From Peptacetobacter hiranonis (GTDB lineage: Bacteria; Bacillota; Clostridia; Peptostreptococcales; Peptostreptococcaceae), in NCBI RefSeq assembly GCF_008151785.1, contig NZ_CP036523.1:2344019-2408018 (forward strand): 64,000 nt of DNA. Reading direction: 5' to 3'. Made by a program: the position numbers and the translations under genes. Of this stretch, positions 40,501-48,465 are shown piece after piece (position 1 is the stretch's first letter; each line of letters starts with the position of its first letter). The notes beneath the pieces are model-generated. The model saw only the letters and a program-made list of their open reading frames with translations, made no database searches and was not told where the DNA came from.

Positions 40501-41309
40501 TTTCTATCTACATATATTTCTTTTCTAGTGTTCATGTAGTCATCGAAAGTTTCTTTTATAGCGTCAGTATATTTACCTTCAGCTATTTCAACATTTTCTA
40601 ATTCAGTCATGAATGTAGTGTGTCTACAGTGATCTGACCAGTAAGTATCTAGTACTTTTATTTCTGTTATAGTTGGGTTTCTGTGTTCATCATCTCTGAA
40701 GTAAACCTGAACATGTTTTAAATCTTCTAAAGTCATTGCTAGACCCTGAGATTTTACGAAGTTATTAAGACCTTCTTCATCTAATTCGATGAATCCATCT
40801 AGTATTTCTACTTCTGTTGGTTTTTCAGTTACTAGAGCTAATGATTCTGATTTTTCTAACCCAGCTTCTCTACTATCAACAGGGTTTATTATATACCCTT
40901 TGATTTTATTGAATTCTTCATCTGTTATGTTTCCAGATAGTATATACTCTTTAGCAGATTTTAATTCAGGTCTCATACCCTGATTTAATATCCGTATACA
41001 CTGAGCAGCCCAATCAGCTCTCTGATCGTACTGTCCTGGAAGATATTCAACTGCGAATACTCTTTCATTTTCATTGCAAGGAACTTCTTCAAAGTAAACA
41101 ACATCAAGGTTTGGTTCTGAGAATATTGAGTTTGCCGCATTCTGGAAAACTTCATCAGATATACCTTCTACGTCGTATCTGTTTAAAACTCTTAAAGAGT
41201 CAACAGAAGTGATATGAAGACTTTCTTCAATGTCTTTTTTAAGAGCTCTTGCTTCAAGATCAAAGCCGTTTCTTTTTTCGACTAATACTCTTTTGACGTT
41301 TTTATCCAT
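37524..41309 (-). CDS. purL: Phosphoribosylformylglycinamidine synthase, single-chain
   Basis: A 1261-residue enzyme making formylglycinamidine ribonucleotide (purine step 4) from FGAR, ATP and glutamine. It combines the PurS-like N-terminus, two AIR-synthase-like halves (LDTYWSDHCRHTTFM at about 220-234, the ATP site with KNETHNHPTEIEPFGGAATC near 325-344) and a C-terminal glutaminase with IPGGFSAGDEPDGSAK and the nucleophile motif GICNGFQ, plus a catalytic His-Glu set near the C-terminus (SHGEGRF). The glutaminase site is intact, in contrast with PurF. It is the last gene of the pur operon, 32 bases after purD. Confidence 0.96.
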   Translation of the reverse strand: MDKNVKRVLVEKRNGFDLEARALKKDIEESLHITSVDSLRVLNRYDVEGISDEVFQNAANSIFSEPNLDVVYFEEVPCNENERVFAVEYLPGQYDQRADWAAQCIRILNQGMRPELKSAKEYILSGNITDEEFNKIKGYIINPVDSREAGLEKSESLALVTEKPTEVEILDGFIELDEEGLNNFVKSQGLAMTLEDLKHVQVYFRDDEHRNPTITEIKVLDTYWSDHCRHTTFMTELENVEIAEGKYTDAIKETFDDYMNTRKEIYVDRKKDVCLMDIATLAMKKLKKEGKLADLDESEEINACSINVDVEIDGKPEKYLVMFKNETHNHPTEIEPFGGAATCLGGAIRDPLSGRSYVYQAMRVTGAADPRTPLEETLPGKLMQKKIVTEAANGYSSYGNQIGLTTGQVAEVYDPDFVAKRMEIGAVIAAAPKENVVRERPQAGDIIVLLGGKTGRDGCGGATGSSKEHSEESINTCSAEVQKGDAPNERKIQRFFRNKEAAQMIKRCNDFGAGGVCVAIGEIAESLDINLDLVPKKYDGLDGTELAISESQERMAVAIAAENKDRFIELAKEENLTATHVATVTDTGYMRLFWNGKAIVDLKRAFLDTNGAKQKTNVVVEKVDEENTFFDNVEIVKGANTIEEKFHKALSDLNTCSQKGLVEKFDTSIGGNTVVMPFGGKYQATPEQGMVAKIPVLGGETDTSTIMTYGYNPKIGKWSPYHGALYAVVESVAKLVALGGNYATTRLTFQEYFERLGKSPERWGKPFAALLGAYYAQEQFEIPAIGGKDSMSGTFKDIDVPPTLVSFAVDTVDAKNVVTSEFKKAGSKVVKISAATLDNGVVDFDELKKNLTKVRELILDGKVLSSYALGFAGVGEAVAKMGFGNHIGFKFSEEAVEAYENTDDLFAADYGTILLELAEDDLSVLKGYRCIVLGETTAEPAIDFNGEKVDLCGLYKSHCNTLESIYPTKAAEITSKIENISYVRTGAPAKSSLSIVKPKVLIPAFPGTNCEYDAARAFDRAGAESTIKVFRNLSYQDIEESIDAMVEEIKKSQIIMIPGGFSAGDEPDGSAKFIATVFRNPKMKEAVHEFLNERDGLMLGICNGFQALIKLGLVPYGEIIEPCAEAPTLTYNNIGRHQAKIVNTRIASNKSPWLAQTEVGDIHSIPISHGEGRFVASEEVMKELIENGQIATQYVDFDGNATYDIDHNPNGSFYAVEGITSKDGRVFGKMGHSERLSANITKNILGEKDQKIFESGVLYFK

Positions 41310-41340
41310 TTCTCTTCCTCCAAATTTTTTTTCGGAAATT

Positions 41341-42591
41341 TTACAGACCTATATCAGTTCTGTAGTGCATTCCTTCAAAGTTTATTCTTTTTATATTTTC
41401 ATAAACTTTATCGGCAGCTTCTGCTACAGTTCCTGCTTTAGCAGTTATACCTATAACTCTTCCGCCGTTTGTAACTAATTTACCATCTGACATCTTAGTT
41501 CCACTGTGGAATACTACTATTTCATCATCTAATTTGTCAAGACCTGTTATTTCTTTGCCTTTTTCATAGGCTTCTGGATATCCTCCTGAAGTTAGCATAA
41601 CACAGATAGCTTGTTCATCTGTATATTTTATTTCTATTTCAGAAAGTTTGTTATCTATTACAGCATTCATTATTTCGCTTAGATCAGTTTCTAATCTAAA
41701 TAATACTGACTGAGTTTCTGGATCTCCAAATCTAACATTGTATTCTAGTACTTTTACACCTTCTTTAGTTATCATTACTCCAACGAATAATATACCTCTG
41801 TAATCTAATCCGTCATTCTGGAATCCTTTTAAAGTTTTATCAAGTACATTTACTTTTATTTCATTGGCTAGTTCTTCAGTCCATAGTTCACTTGGAGAGA
41901 ATGTTCCCATTCCACCAGTGTTAAGTCCTTTTTCACCATTGTTTACTTTTTTATGGTCTTTAGCACTTTCCATTGGAACTATAGTATTATTATCAACAAA
42001 TGCTAGTATAGAAGTTTCTATTCCTGTTAAGAATTCTTCTATTACTACTTTGTTACCTGCGTCTCCAAATTTTTTGTCTGCCATCATTTCTTTTAAAGTT
42101 GTTATAGCATCTTCTCTGTTTTCAGGTATTACAACACCTTTACCAGCTGCAAGACCATCTGCTTTTATAACTACTGGGTATCCAAAGCTATCTATTTCTG
42201 CTATAGCTTCATCTAAATCAGTATATTCTTTGTATTTTGCAGTTGGGATATCATTTCTTATCATGAAATCTTTAGAGAATGCTTTACTTCCTTCAAAAGT
42301 AGCACACTGTTTGTTTGGTCCAAATATTCTTAGACCTTCTTTTTCAAAGGCATCAACTATTCCCATTACAAGTGGGACCTCAGGTCCCACTACTGTAAGG
42401 TCTATAGCGTTGTCTTTTGCGAATTTTACTAGATTTTCTATATCACTGTCTTTTATATCTACACATTCAGCAGAGTCTGCTATACCAGCATTCCCTGGTG
42501 CGCAATATACTTTTTCGACATCTTTTTCATTTTTTAACTTCCAGCATATAGCGTGTTCTCTTCCGCCACCGCCGACAACAAGTATTTTCAT
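41341..42591 (-). CDS. purD: Phosphoribosylamine-glycine ligase (GAR synthetase)
   Basis: A 416-residue ATP-grasp ligase joining glycine to phosphoribosylamine (purine step 2). The ATG at 42591 gives MKILVVGGGGREHA, with AAGGAG nine bases before it; the in-frame ATG two codons upstream is too close to the ribosome-binding site. Motifs: GPEVPLVMGIVDAFE (about 70), KADGLAAGKGVV (about 143-154), EEFLTGIETSILAF and the C-terminal NVRFGDPETQSVL. The length is normal. It lies 19 bases downstream of purH. Confidence 0.96.
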   Translation of the reverse strand: MKILVVGGGGREHAICWKLKNEKDVEKVYCAPGNAGIADSAECVDIKDSDIENLVKFAKDNAIDLTVVGPEVPLVMGIVDAFEKEGLRIFGPNKQCATFEGSKAFSKDFMIRNDIPTAKYKEYTDLDEAIAEIDSFGYPVVIKADGLAAGKGVVIPENREDAITTLKEMMADKKFGDAGNKVVIEEFLTGIETSILAFVDNNTIVPMESAKDHKKVNNGEKGLNTGGMGTFSPSELWTEELANEIKVNVLDKTLKGFQNDGLDYRGILFVGVMITKEGVKVLEYNVRFGDPETQSVLFRLETDLSEIMNAVIDNKLSEIEIKYTDEQAICVMLTSGGYPEAYEKGKEITGLDKLDDEIVVFHSGTKMSDGKLVTNGGRVIGITAKAGTVAEAADKVYENIKRINFEGMHYRTDIGL

Positions 42592-42610
42592 ATCCATACT
42601 CTCCTTAAGT

Positions 42611-44146
42611 TTAGTGTTTGAAGTGTCTTACTCCTGTGAATACCATAGACATATTGAATTTGTCACAAGCTTCTATAGAGTCATTATCTCTTATTGATCC
42701 ACCTGGCTGTACTATTGATTTTATGCCAAATTCATTAGCTAAAGTTACACAGTCATCGAATGGGAAGAATGCATCTGATGCTAAAGTAGCTCCTGTGAAG
42801 TCTTTTTCATCTTTGTTGTTTTCTAATGCATTTTTAAGAGCCCATATTCTTGAAGTCTGACCACAACCTAAAGCAAGAGTCTGACCATCTTTAACAACTG
42901 CTATTGCATTTGATTTCATATTTTTAACTATTTTCATACCGAATTTCATATCTTCTAATTCTTCTTCAGTTGGTTCTAATTTAGTAACTGTTTCATATTT
43001 GTCAGCTAATTTAGTATCTTTATCCTGGATAAGAAGTTTTCCATCAAGATATTTCATTTCGTATTTCTGTTTGCTGTCTTCTATTTTAGCAAGTTTTAAT
43101 ACTCTAAGATTTTTCTTAGTTCTTAATACTTCTAAAGCTTCATCAGTGAAGTCGTAAGCAACAACTATTTCAAGGAATATTTTGTGTAATTCTTCAGCTG
43201 TAGCTTTATCTACTGTAGAAGTTATACCAACTATTCCACCGAATATAGAAGTTTTATCTGCTTCGTAGCATTTAGTATAAGCTTCTAAAGCTGTATCTCC
43301 TAAAGCAACACCACATGGGTTAGTATGTTTTATAGCTACTGCAGCTACTTTATCACTATCTTTGAATTCTCTCATAACTTCTAAACATCCGTGTAAGTCG
43401 TTTAAGTTATTGAAAGATAATTCTTTACCATTTAACTGTTCGTAGTTTAGTATAGGGTTTTTAGCGTTTGGCTGAGCGTATAATATACCATTCTGATGAG
43501 GGTTTTCACCGTATCTTAAAGTCTGTTCTTTCTGGAAAGTAAGATTTAAGAATTCTGGGTAATCTTCTCCAACCTGTTCTGCAAAGTAAGTAGATATCAT
43601 AGCATCATATCTTCCTGTTGTTGAGAAAGCTTTGTATGCTAAGTTTCTTCTTTCTTCTTCTGTTAAATCACCTTTTCTTAATCCTTCTATTACTAAATCG
43701 TAGTCTTTTATATCTGTAACTACTATAACGTCTTTGTAGTTTTTAGCAGCAGATCTTATCATTGAAGGTCCACCGATATCTATGTTTTCTATCATTTCTG
43801 CATGGCTTTTTCCTGCTTTTAAAGTACCTTCGAAGTCATAAAGGTTAACACATACAAGGTCTATTGAATGTATTCCATGTTCTTTAACTGTTTCTACATG
43901 AGATTCTAAATCTCTTCTGTAAAGTATTCCACCGTGTATAAATGGATTTAAAGTTTTTACTCTACCATCTAATATTTCTGGGAATTTAGTAACATCTTCA
44001 ACCTGCATTACATTTACACCATTTTCTTTTAGTATTTTAAATGTATTACCTGTTGATATTATTTCAAAATCAAGTTCGTTTAATGCTTTTGCAAATTCAA
44101 CTACTCCTGTTTTATCTGTTACGCTTATTAAAGCTCTCTTACTCAT
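42611..44146 (-). CDS. purH: Bifunctional AICAR transformylase / IMP cyclohydrolase
   Basis: A 511-residue enzyme for the last two steps to IMP. The N-terminal MGS-like IMP cyclohydrolase domain (MSKRALISVTDKTGVVEFAKAL to about residue 190, with IDIGGPSMIRSAAKN and KTLNPFIHGGIL) is followed by the AICARFT domain with the RYGENPHQ and KHTNPCG (catalytic Lys-His) motifs and AFFPFDD...QPGGS near the C-terminus. The start ATG overlaps the purN stop codon by eight bases (ATGAGTAA), so the two are translationally coupled. Confidence 0.97.
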   Translation of the reverse strand: MSKRALISVTDKTGVVEFAKALNELDFEIISTGNTFKILKENGVNVMQVEDVTKFPEILDGRVKTLNPFIHGGILYRRDLESHVETVKEHGIHSIDLVCVNLYDFEGTLKAGKSHAEMIENIDIGGPSMIRSAAKNYKDVIVVTDIKDYDLVIEGLRKGDLTEEERRNLAYKAFSTTGRYDAMISTYFAEQVGEDYPEFLNLTFQKEQTLRYGENPHQNGILYAQPNAKNPILNYEQLNGKELSFNNLNDLHGCLEVMREFKDSDKVAAVAIKHTNPCGVALGDTALEAYTKCYEADKTSIFGGIVGITSTVDKATAEELHKIFLEIVVAYDFTDEALEVLRTKKNLRVLKLAKIEDSKQKYEMKYLDGKLLIQDKDTKLADKYETVTKLEPTEEELEDMKFGMKIVKNMKSNAIAVVKDGQTLALGCGQTSRIWALKNALENNKDEKDFTGATLASDAFFPFDDCVTLANEFGIKSIVQPGGSIRDNDSIEACDKFNMSMVFTGVRHFKH

Positions 44147-44735
44147 TTATATATACTCTCCTTCCATCAACTCTTACTTTGTCATCACATAAAAGTGCAA
44201 CACTCTTTTTAAGTATCTGATGTTCTACTTTAAGAACTCTAGCTGCTAGAGTATCTGCATCATCATCCTGTTCTACTTTTACAGATTCCTGCATTATAAT
44301 TGGACCTTCGTCAGCTCCCTCTGTTACAAAGTGAACTGTAGCTCCAGTTACTTTTGCACCGTAATCAAGAACTCCCTGATGAACTTTCTTTCCGTAGTAT
44401 CCTTTACCACAGAAAGAAGGTATTAGAGATGGGTGAATATTTATCATTCTGTTTTTGAATTCATTTACAAAATCAGCGCTGATTATTTTTAGATATCCAG
44501 CCATAACAACTATATCTATTTCTTTTTCTTTTAATATTTCGATTACTTTCTTTTCATCGTTTTCAAATACTGCTTCTATATTGTGCTTTCTTGCTCTTTC
44601 AAGACCGTATGCATTTTCTTTGTTAGAGATTACTACCTTTATCTGACCGTTTATCTCTCCTGCTTCTGTTGCATCTATTATAGACTGAAGATTTGTTCCT
44701 CCTCCAGATACTAAAACAGCTATATTCTTTAGCAT
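44139..44735 (-). CDS. purN: Phosphoribosylglycinamide formyltransferase (folate-dependent)
   Basis: A 198-residue GAR transformylase, purine step 3. The phosphate loop VLVSGGGTNLQ (residues 7-17), the catalytic INIHPSLIPSF (Asn and His, about 98-108) and the Asp of TEGADEGPII (about 137-146) are all present. It overlaps purM by seven bases and purH by eight, so the three genes form one tightly coupled block. No purT is needed in this arrangement. Confidence 0.97.
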   Translation of the reverse strand: MLKNIAVLVSGGGTNLQSIIDATEAGEINGQIKVVISNKENAYGLERARKHNIEAVFENDEKKVIEILKEKEIDIVVMAGYLKIISADFVNEFKNRMINIHPSLIPSFCGKGYYGKKVHQGVLDYGAKVTGATVHFVTEGADEGPIIMQESVKVEQDDDADTLAARVLKVEHQILKKSVALLCDDKVRVDGRRVYINE

Positions 44736-45805
44736 AATTCTACTCCTTCATGAGTATCAACAACTTCACCTATGATGTATGCATTATCTTCCATAAGGTC
44801 AGCGTATTTTTCGTCAACAAAGTTTTTGTTATCACTTGGTCTACCATTTACATAATCAACAACAGCCTGAGCATCTTCTTTGTTTACTATTAAAACAAGA
44901 CCGATACCCATGTTGAAGCTCTTATGTAATTCTCTCTGTTCAACTGCATTGAATCCTTCTATCATTTTGAATATTGGTGGTTTTTCCCAAGATTTAGTGT
45001 CTATGTTTAGTCCTAATCCTTTTGGTATAACTCTTGTTATGTTTTCTATAACACCACCACCAGTTATATGAGCTATTGCTTTTATATTGTGTTTTTCTAT
45101 TAAATCTAATGCTAATTTAACGTATATTTTTGTAGGAGTTAGAAGTGCTTCACCTACTGTCATTCCTAGTTCTTCAACATACTGATTCATATCGTATTTG
45201 AATTCTTCTAAGAATATTTTTCTTATGAATGAAAATCCGTTTGAATGTATACCACTTGAAGTTATACCTACTAAAACGTCTCCTGCTTTAACATCTTTAC
45301 CAGTTACAACTTTTGATTTATCTGCTATACCTACAGCAAATCCAGCTAAATCGTAGTCATCTTCTCCGTACATACCTGGCATTTCAGCAGTTTCCCCACC
45401 TATTAATGCACATCCTGACATTTTACATCCGTTAGCTACACCATCAACTATTTTTTCTATATGTTCTGGAACTAATTTTCCAAGTGCTATATAGTCAAGG
45501 AAGAATAATGGTCTTGCTCCCTGGCATATAAGGTCATTAACACTCATTGCAACTAGGTCTATACCTACAGTGTGATGTATATCCATCATCTGAGCTATTT
45601 TTAATTTTGTTCCAACACCGTCAGTAGCTCCCATTATAACTGGATCTTTCATTCCTGAGAATTCAGCTATACTGTAAAGTCCACTGAAGTTACCTAAATC
45701 ACCTATTACATTGTCATCATATGTTTCTTTTATTTTTCCTTTTATAAGGTCTACTGCTCTATTCCCTTCGTCTATATTTACTCCCGAAGCTTTATATGTT
45801 AGCAT
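44729..45805 (-). CDS. purM: Phosphoribosylformylglycinamidine cyclo-ligase (AIR synthetase)
   Basis: A 358-residue enzyme closing the imidazole ring (purine step 5). It has ATDGVGTKLKIA (about 61-72), a NDL-x-x-QGARPLFFLDYIA segment (about 93-111), GGETAEMPGMY (about 138-148) and ITSSGIHSNGFSFIRKI in the central part. The C-terminal HITGGGVIENITRVIP is conserved too. It follows purF after a 170-base gap that carries a long inverted repeat, and overlaps purN. Confidence 0.97.
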   Translation of the reverse strand: MLTYKASGVNIDEGNRAVDLIKGKIKETYDDNVIGDLGNFSGLYSIAEFSGMKDPVIMGATDGVGTKLKIAQMMDIHHTVGIDLVAMSVNDLICQGARPLFFLDYIALGKLVPEHIEKIVDGVANGCKMSGCALIGGETAEMPGMYGEDDYDLAGFAVGIADKSKVVTGKDVKAGDVLVGITSSGIHSNGFSFIRKIFLEEFKYDMNQYVEELGMTVGEALLTPTKIYVKLALDLIEKHNIKAIAHITGGGVIENITRVIPKGLGLNIDTKSWEKPPIFKMIEGFNAVEQRELHKSFNMGIGLVLIVNKEDAQAVVDYVNGRPSDNKNFVDEKYADLMEDNAYIIGEVVDTHEGVELC

Positions 45806-45846
45806 TTCTACGTTCCTCCTAGATTTTATTATTTTCTAATCAGAAT

Positions 45847-45926
45847 AAATCGTATACTTTGATAAGTTTCAATATCTAATTATTAAAATAATTTTCAACT
45901 CAAAAACTTTAGCAAAGTACGATTTT
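45847..45926. repeat. Long imperfect inverted repeat in the purF-purM gap
   Basis: AAATCGTATACTTTG (from 45848) is nearly complementary to CAAAGTACGATTT (ending about 45925); the arms extend by AAGTTT/AAACTT, enclosing a 30-base A/T loop. No T-run follows on the minus strand, so it is not a terminator. It may adjust mRNA processing between the two halves of the operon. Confidence 0.6.
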
Positions 45927-45976
45927 CCTATTATTTACATTATAAACTAAACTTTACTATTTATACAGTAAATTAA

Positions 45977-47332
45977 TTATTTATCTATCTTTCTAACTGG
46001 ATAATCTCCATCGAAGCAAGAAGTACAGAATGTATTCATTCCTTTAGCTGCTTCTTTCATTCCTTCTATGCTTATGAATTTTAATGTATCACAGCCTATA
46101 TATTCTCTCATCTCTTCAACAGAATGACTTGCTGCAAGTAAACTTTCTCTTGTAGGAGTGTCTATTCCGTAGTAGCAAGGATATTTTACTGGTGGTGAAG
46201 TTATTCTTAAATGAACTTCTTTAGCCCCTGCTTCTTTTAAAGATTTTATTAACTGTTTTGAAGTAGTTCCTCTTACTATAGAGTCATCAACTAATATTAT
46301 TGATTTACCTTTTATTGCTGGAACTAGTGGATTTAATTTTATTCTAACAGCTATTTCTCTTTCTTCCTGAGTTGGTTTTATAAATGTTCTACCAACGTAT
46401 CTGTTTTTAACAAGTCCTTCACTTAACTGTAATCCACTTTCATTAGCATAACCTATTGCACTTGCCCATCCTGAGTCTGGAACTGGAACAACACAGTCAG
46501 CTTTTACATCTTCATTTTTAGCTAGGTAAGCACCACAGTTTATTCTAAATTCGTATGCATTTAAATCATCAAGTGTTGCATCGTTTCTTGCTATATAAAC
46601 ATGTTCAAATATACAGCTTTTCTTAACTGGTTTGTAAGTATCTGAATAGTTGTAAGATTTTAATTCTCCATCTTTTATAACTATTATTTCACCTGGTTCA
46701 ACATCTCTTATGACTTCTCCACCAAGTATTTCTATAGCACTATTTTCTGATGCTATAAGATATTCATTACCTTTTTTACCTAATAGAAGTGATCTAAATC
46801 CGTGTGGGTCTCTAACTGCAACTAGAGAATCATCACATATTATAGCTAAAGTATAAGAACCTTTTATATAGTCCATAGTAACTTTAACAGCTTCTACTAT
46901 ATCTCCTTTGTAGTATCTAGCTAATATATGAAGTATAACTTCTGCATCAGAATTAGTCTGGAACATGAATCCTTCTTCTTCTAATGTTTCTCTTAAATAA
47001 TTAGCATTAACTAAACTACCATTGTCAACTATTGCAAGATTTCTATTTCTGCAACTTCCAACAAATGGCTGAGTATTAGCAACATGGTTATGACCAACTG
47101 AAGATGATCTAACATGTGCTATACCAAGATTACCTTTGTAATTTTTTAATTCGTCTTCTTTGAATGCATCTCCAACAAGACCTTTTTCTTTTTTGTATAC
47201 TACTTCTTTTGCTTCTTCATCATATATTGCTATACCACAGCTTTCCTGTCCTCTATGCTGCATAGAATATATTCCGTAGTAAAGCTCTTTTGACACCTGT
47301 TTGTCTGAGTAAACACCTAATATACCGCTCAT
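45977..47332 (-). CDS. purF: Amidophosphoribosyltransferase-family protein with altered glutaminase site
   Basis: A 451-residue protein in the position of the first committed enzyme (PRPP + glutamine to phosphoribosylamine). The C-terminal phosphoribosyltransferase half is intact (VDDSIVRGTTSKQ, about 340-352). Four Cys typical of the 4Fe-4S-containing class are seen (KSCIFEH, YPCYYGID, TFCTSCFDG). The N-terminus reads MSGILGVYS where active enzymes have (M)CGI/VFGI: the nucleophilic N-terminal Cys is Ser. HVRYxTxG is changed to HVRSSSVG and the HNG motif to DNG. The ATG at 47332 is well supported by AAGGAG seven bases upstream. The enzyme may use free ammonia, or be regulatory. 137 bases after purE. 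Confidence 0.9.
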   Translation of the reverse strand: MSGILGVYSDKQVSKELYYGIYSMQHRGQESCGIAIYDEEAKEVVYKKEKGLVGDAFKEDELKNYKGNLGIAHVRSSSVGHNHVANTQPFVGSCRNRNLAIVDNGSLVNANYLRETLEEEGFMFQTNSDAEVILHILARYYKGDIVEAVKVTMDYIKGSYTLAIICDDSLVAVRDPHGFRSLLLGKKGNEYLIASENSAIEILGGEVIRDVEPGEIIVIKDGELKSYNYSDTYKPVKKSCIFEHVYIARNDATLDDLNAYEFRINCGAYLAKNEDVKADCVVPVPDSGWASAIGYANESGLQLSEGLVKNRYVGRTFIKPTQEEREIAVRIKLNPLVPAIKGKSIILVDDSIVRGTTSKQLIKSLKEAGAKEVHLRITSPPVKYPCYYGIDTPTRESLLAASHSVEEMREYIGCDTLKFISIEGMKEAAKGMNTFCTSCFDGDYPVRKIDK

Positions 47333-47408
47333 ACACTCGCTCCTTTTTATAAAATAATATTTAAAAATTTAAAACTGTCTATTATTAATTTATATTTAAA
47401 TATGTTTT

Positions 47409-47438
47409 TAACTCTCTACATAAAATAGGCAGAGAGTC
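47409..47438. repeat. Inverted repeat in the purE-purF gap
   Basis: ACTCTCT and AGAGAGT arms (7 bp) with a 13-base loop. No T-run follows. It lies 31 bases beyond the purE stop codon on the minus strand. It may be an intercistronic processing or pausing hairpin; purC, which normally sits here in related operons, is absent. Confidence 0.45.
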
Positions 47439-47469
47439 CAAACATTTTTAAAATTCTATTTAACTAAAA

Positions 47470-47943
47470 TTATCTAAAGCTTTCATCGTCTTCAAGAACT
47501 TTTTTAGCCATTTCATCTCTATATGCTTTTAACTGTTCTTTTAACTGAGGATATTTTAATGACATCATCTGTATAGCTAGTAACGCAGAGTTTAGACCAC
47601 CGTCTATTGCAACTGTTGCTACTGGTATACCTTTTGGCATCTGAACTATTGATAATAGTGAATCTAGTCCGTCCATTGTTGATGATTTTATTGGAAGTCC
47701 TATTACTGGAATTAAAGTCTGAGCTGCTATAACACCTGGAAGATGTGCTGCTTTTCCTGCTGCTCCTATTATTACATCAGTGTTGTCTTCAAGTTCAGCT
47801 AAACATTCTGTTAACTGTACTGGAGTTCTATGAGCTGATAATGCTCTAACTACAACTTCTACACCGAATTCTTTTAATACTTTTATTCCTTCTTCTACTT
47901 TTGGAAAATCTGATTTAGATCCCATAATTACTGCTACTTTCAT
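47470..47943 (-). CDS. purE: N5-carboxyaminoimidazole ribonucleotide mutase / AIR carboxylase
   Basis: A 157-residue enzyme of the carboxylation step. VIMGSKSDFPKVEE (about 5-18) and the SAHRTP motif (about 40-45) bind substrate; the AGKAAHLPGVIAAQT and GLDSLLSIVQMPKGIPVATVAI stretches (read in parts) follow. SAHRTP and AAHLPG are the class I pattern, which normally works together with PurK. No purK is nearby. First gene of the operon, preceded by a sigma-A type promoter. Confidence 0.95.
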   Translation of the reverse strand: MKVAVIMGSKSDFPKVEEGIKVLKEFGVEVVVRALSAHRTPVQLTECLAELEDNTDVIIGAAGKAAHLPGVIAAQTLIPVIGLPIKSSTMDGLDSLLSIVQMPKGIPVATVAIDGGLNSALLAIQMMSLKYPQLKEQLKAYRDEMAKKVLEDDESFR

Positions 47944-47987
47944 TATTTTCCCCTCTCCTTCTCAAATCTTTTGTTTTTAGTCAAAAA

Positions 47988-48005
47988 TTCGTACCATTAT
48001 ACGAA
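47988..48005. promoter_or_regulatory. Inverted repeat in the purE leader, candidate regulatory site
   Basis: TTCGTA-CCATTA-TACGAA, lying 15-35 bases downstream of the -10 box and about 45 bases before purE. On the minus strand it is followed by TTTTTGAC, so it could be a small attenuator hairpin. The TTCG/CGAA cores also resemble half-sites of the Bacillus PurR box. Purine-riboswitch motifs are absent. Confidence 0.5.
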
Positions 48006-48018
48006 CTATTATATATAA

Positions 48019-48047
48019 ATATTATATTAATATCCATATTTTATCAA
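48019..48047 (-). promoter_or_regulatory. Promoter of the purine operon
   Basis: Minus strand TTGATA (48047-48042), 17-base spacer, TAATAT (48024-48019). It gives a purE leader of about 60-70 bases. CGAA-containing elements resembling PurR half-sites lie upstream (48102-48113 ATACGAACAATA; 48143-48154 ACACGAATAAAA, both read on the minus strand). Confidence 0.65.
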
Positions 48048-48287
48048 TATATTTTTTGCTTTTTTTTGAAATTATTAAATTTTTTTAGGATTTTTTAGCT
48101 ATATTGTTCGTATTTTTGGTACTTATTCTATTTTTTTGCGGTTTTTATTCGTGTTTTACCCAACTTTTAAAAATTTTGAATTTCTAAAAGAGTTTTTAAT
48201 TCTATTACTATATTATAAGTATAGTATACATTTATATATTTCCATTTCCATGCTAATAATTCCTTCTTACAATTACATTTTTTGCAC

Positions 48288-48340
48288 AAAAAAATAAAGC
48301 ATCGAATACCGTCATTTAATGAAGCAGCACTCAACGCTTT
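48288..48340 (-). terminator. Strong 18-bp hairpin with U-tract upstream of the purine operon
   Basis: Minus strand GCGTTGAGTGCTG pairs (with several G-U pairs) with CGGTATTCGATGC, and the interior TCATT/AATGA extends it. TTTATTTTTTT follows. It ends transcripts from the small membrane-protein gene or from an unknown small RNA; it lies about 125 bases past the stop codon at 48466. Confidence 0.7.
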
Positions 48341-48465
48341 GTTACCATTAATTATTTTAAATTCATATTGTTTTAATTCACAATGTGTATTGTATAACGA
48401 AATATACATTTTTTAAATAGTTTTTTTATATTTATATATAAAAATTTTATAATCCAGTCTTAAAA

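Noticed and set aside
41864-42697. A 277-codon plus-strand frame opposite purD
   Set aside because: Ser/Ile/Pro-rich antisense reading of a conserved gene, a by-product of its codon bias.
47944-48160. Purine or PRPP riboswitch before purE
   Set aside because: I searched for the conserved purine-aptamer loops and ykkC-type motifs on the minus strand and found none. The leader is also too short.
48167-48409. An 80-codon minus-strand frame upstream of the purine operon
   Set aside because: No ribosome-binding site, atypical composition, and it contains the strong hairpin with U-tract that would end transcription within it.
48288-48430. 6S RNA
   Set aside because: The position near purE made it worth checking, but I could not trace the long closing stems and central bubble of 6S RNA; only one terminal hairpin is evident.
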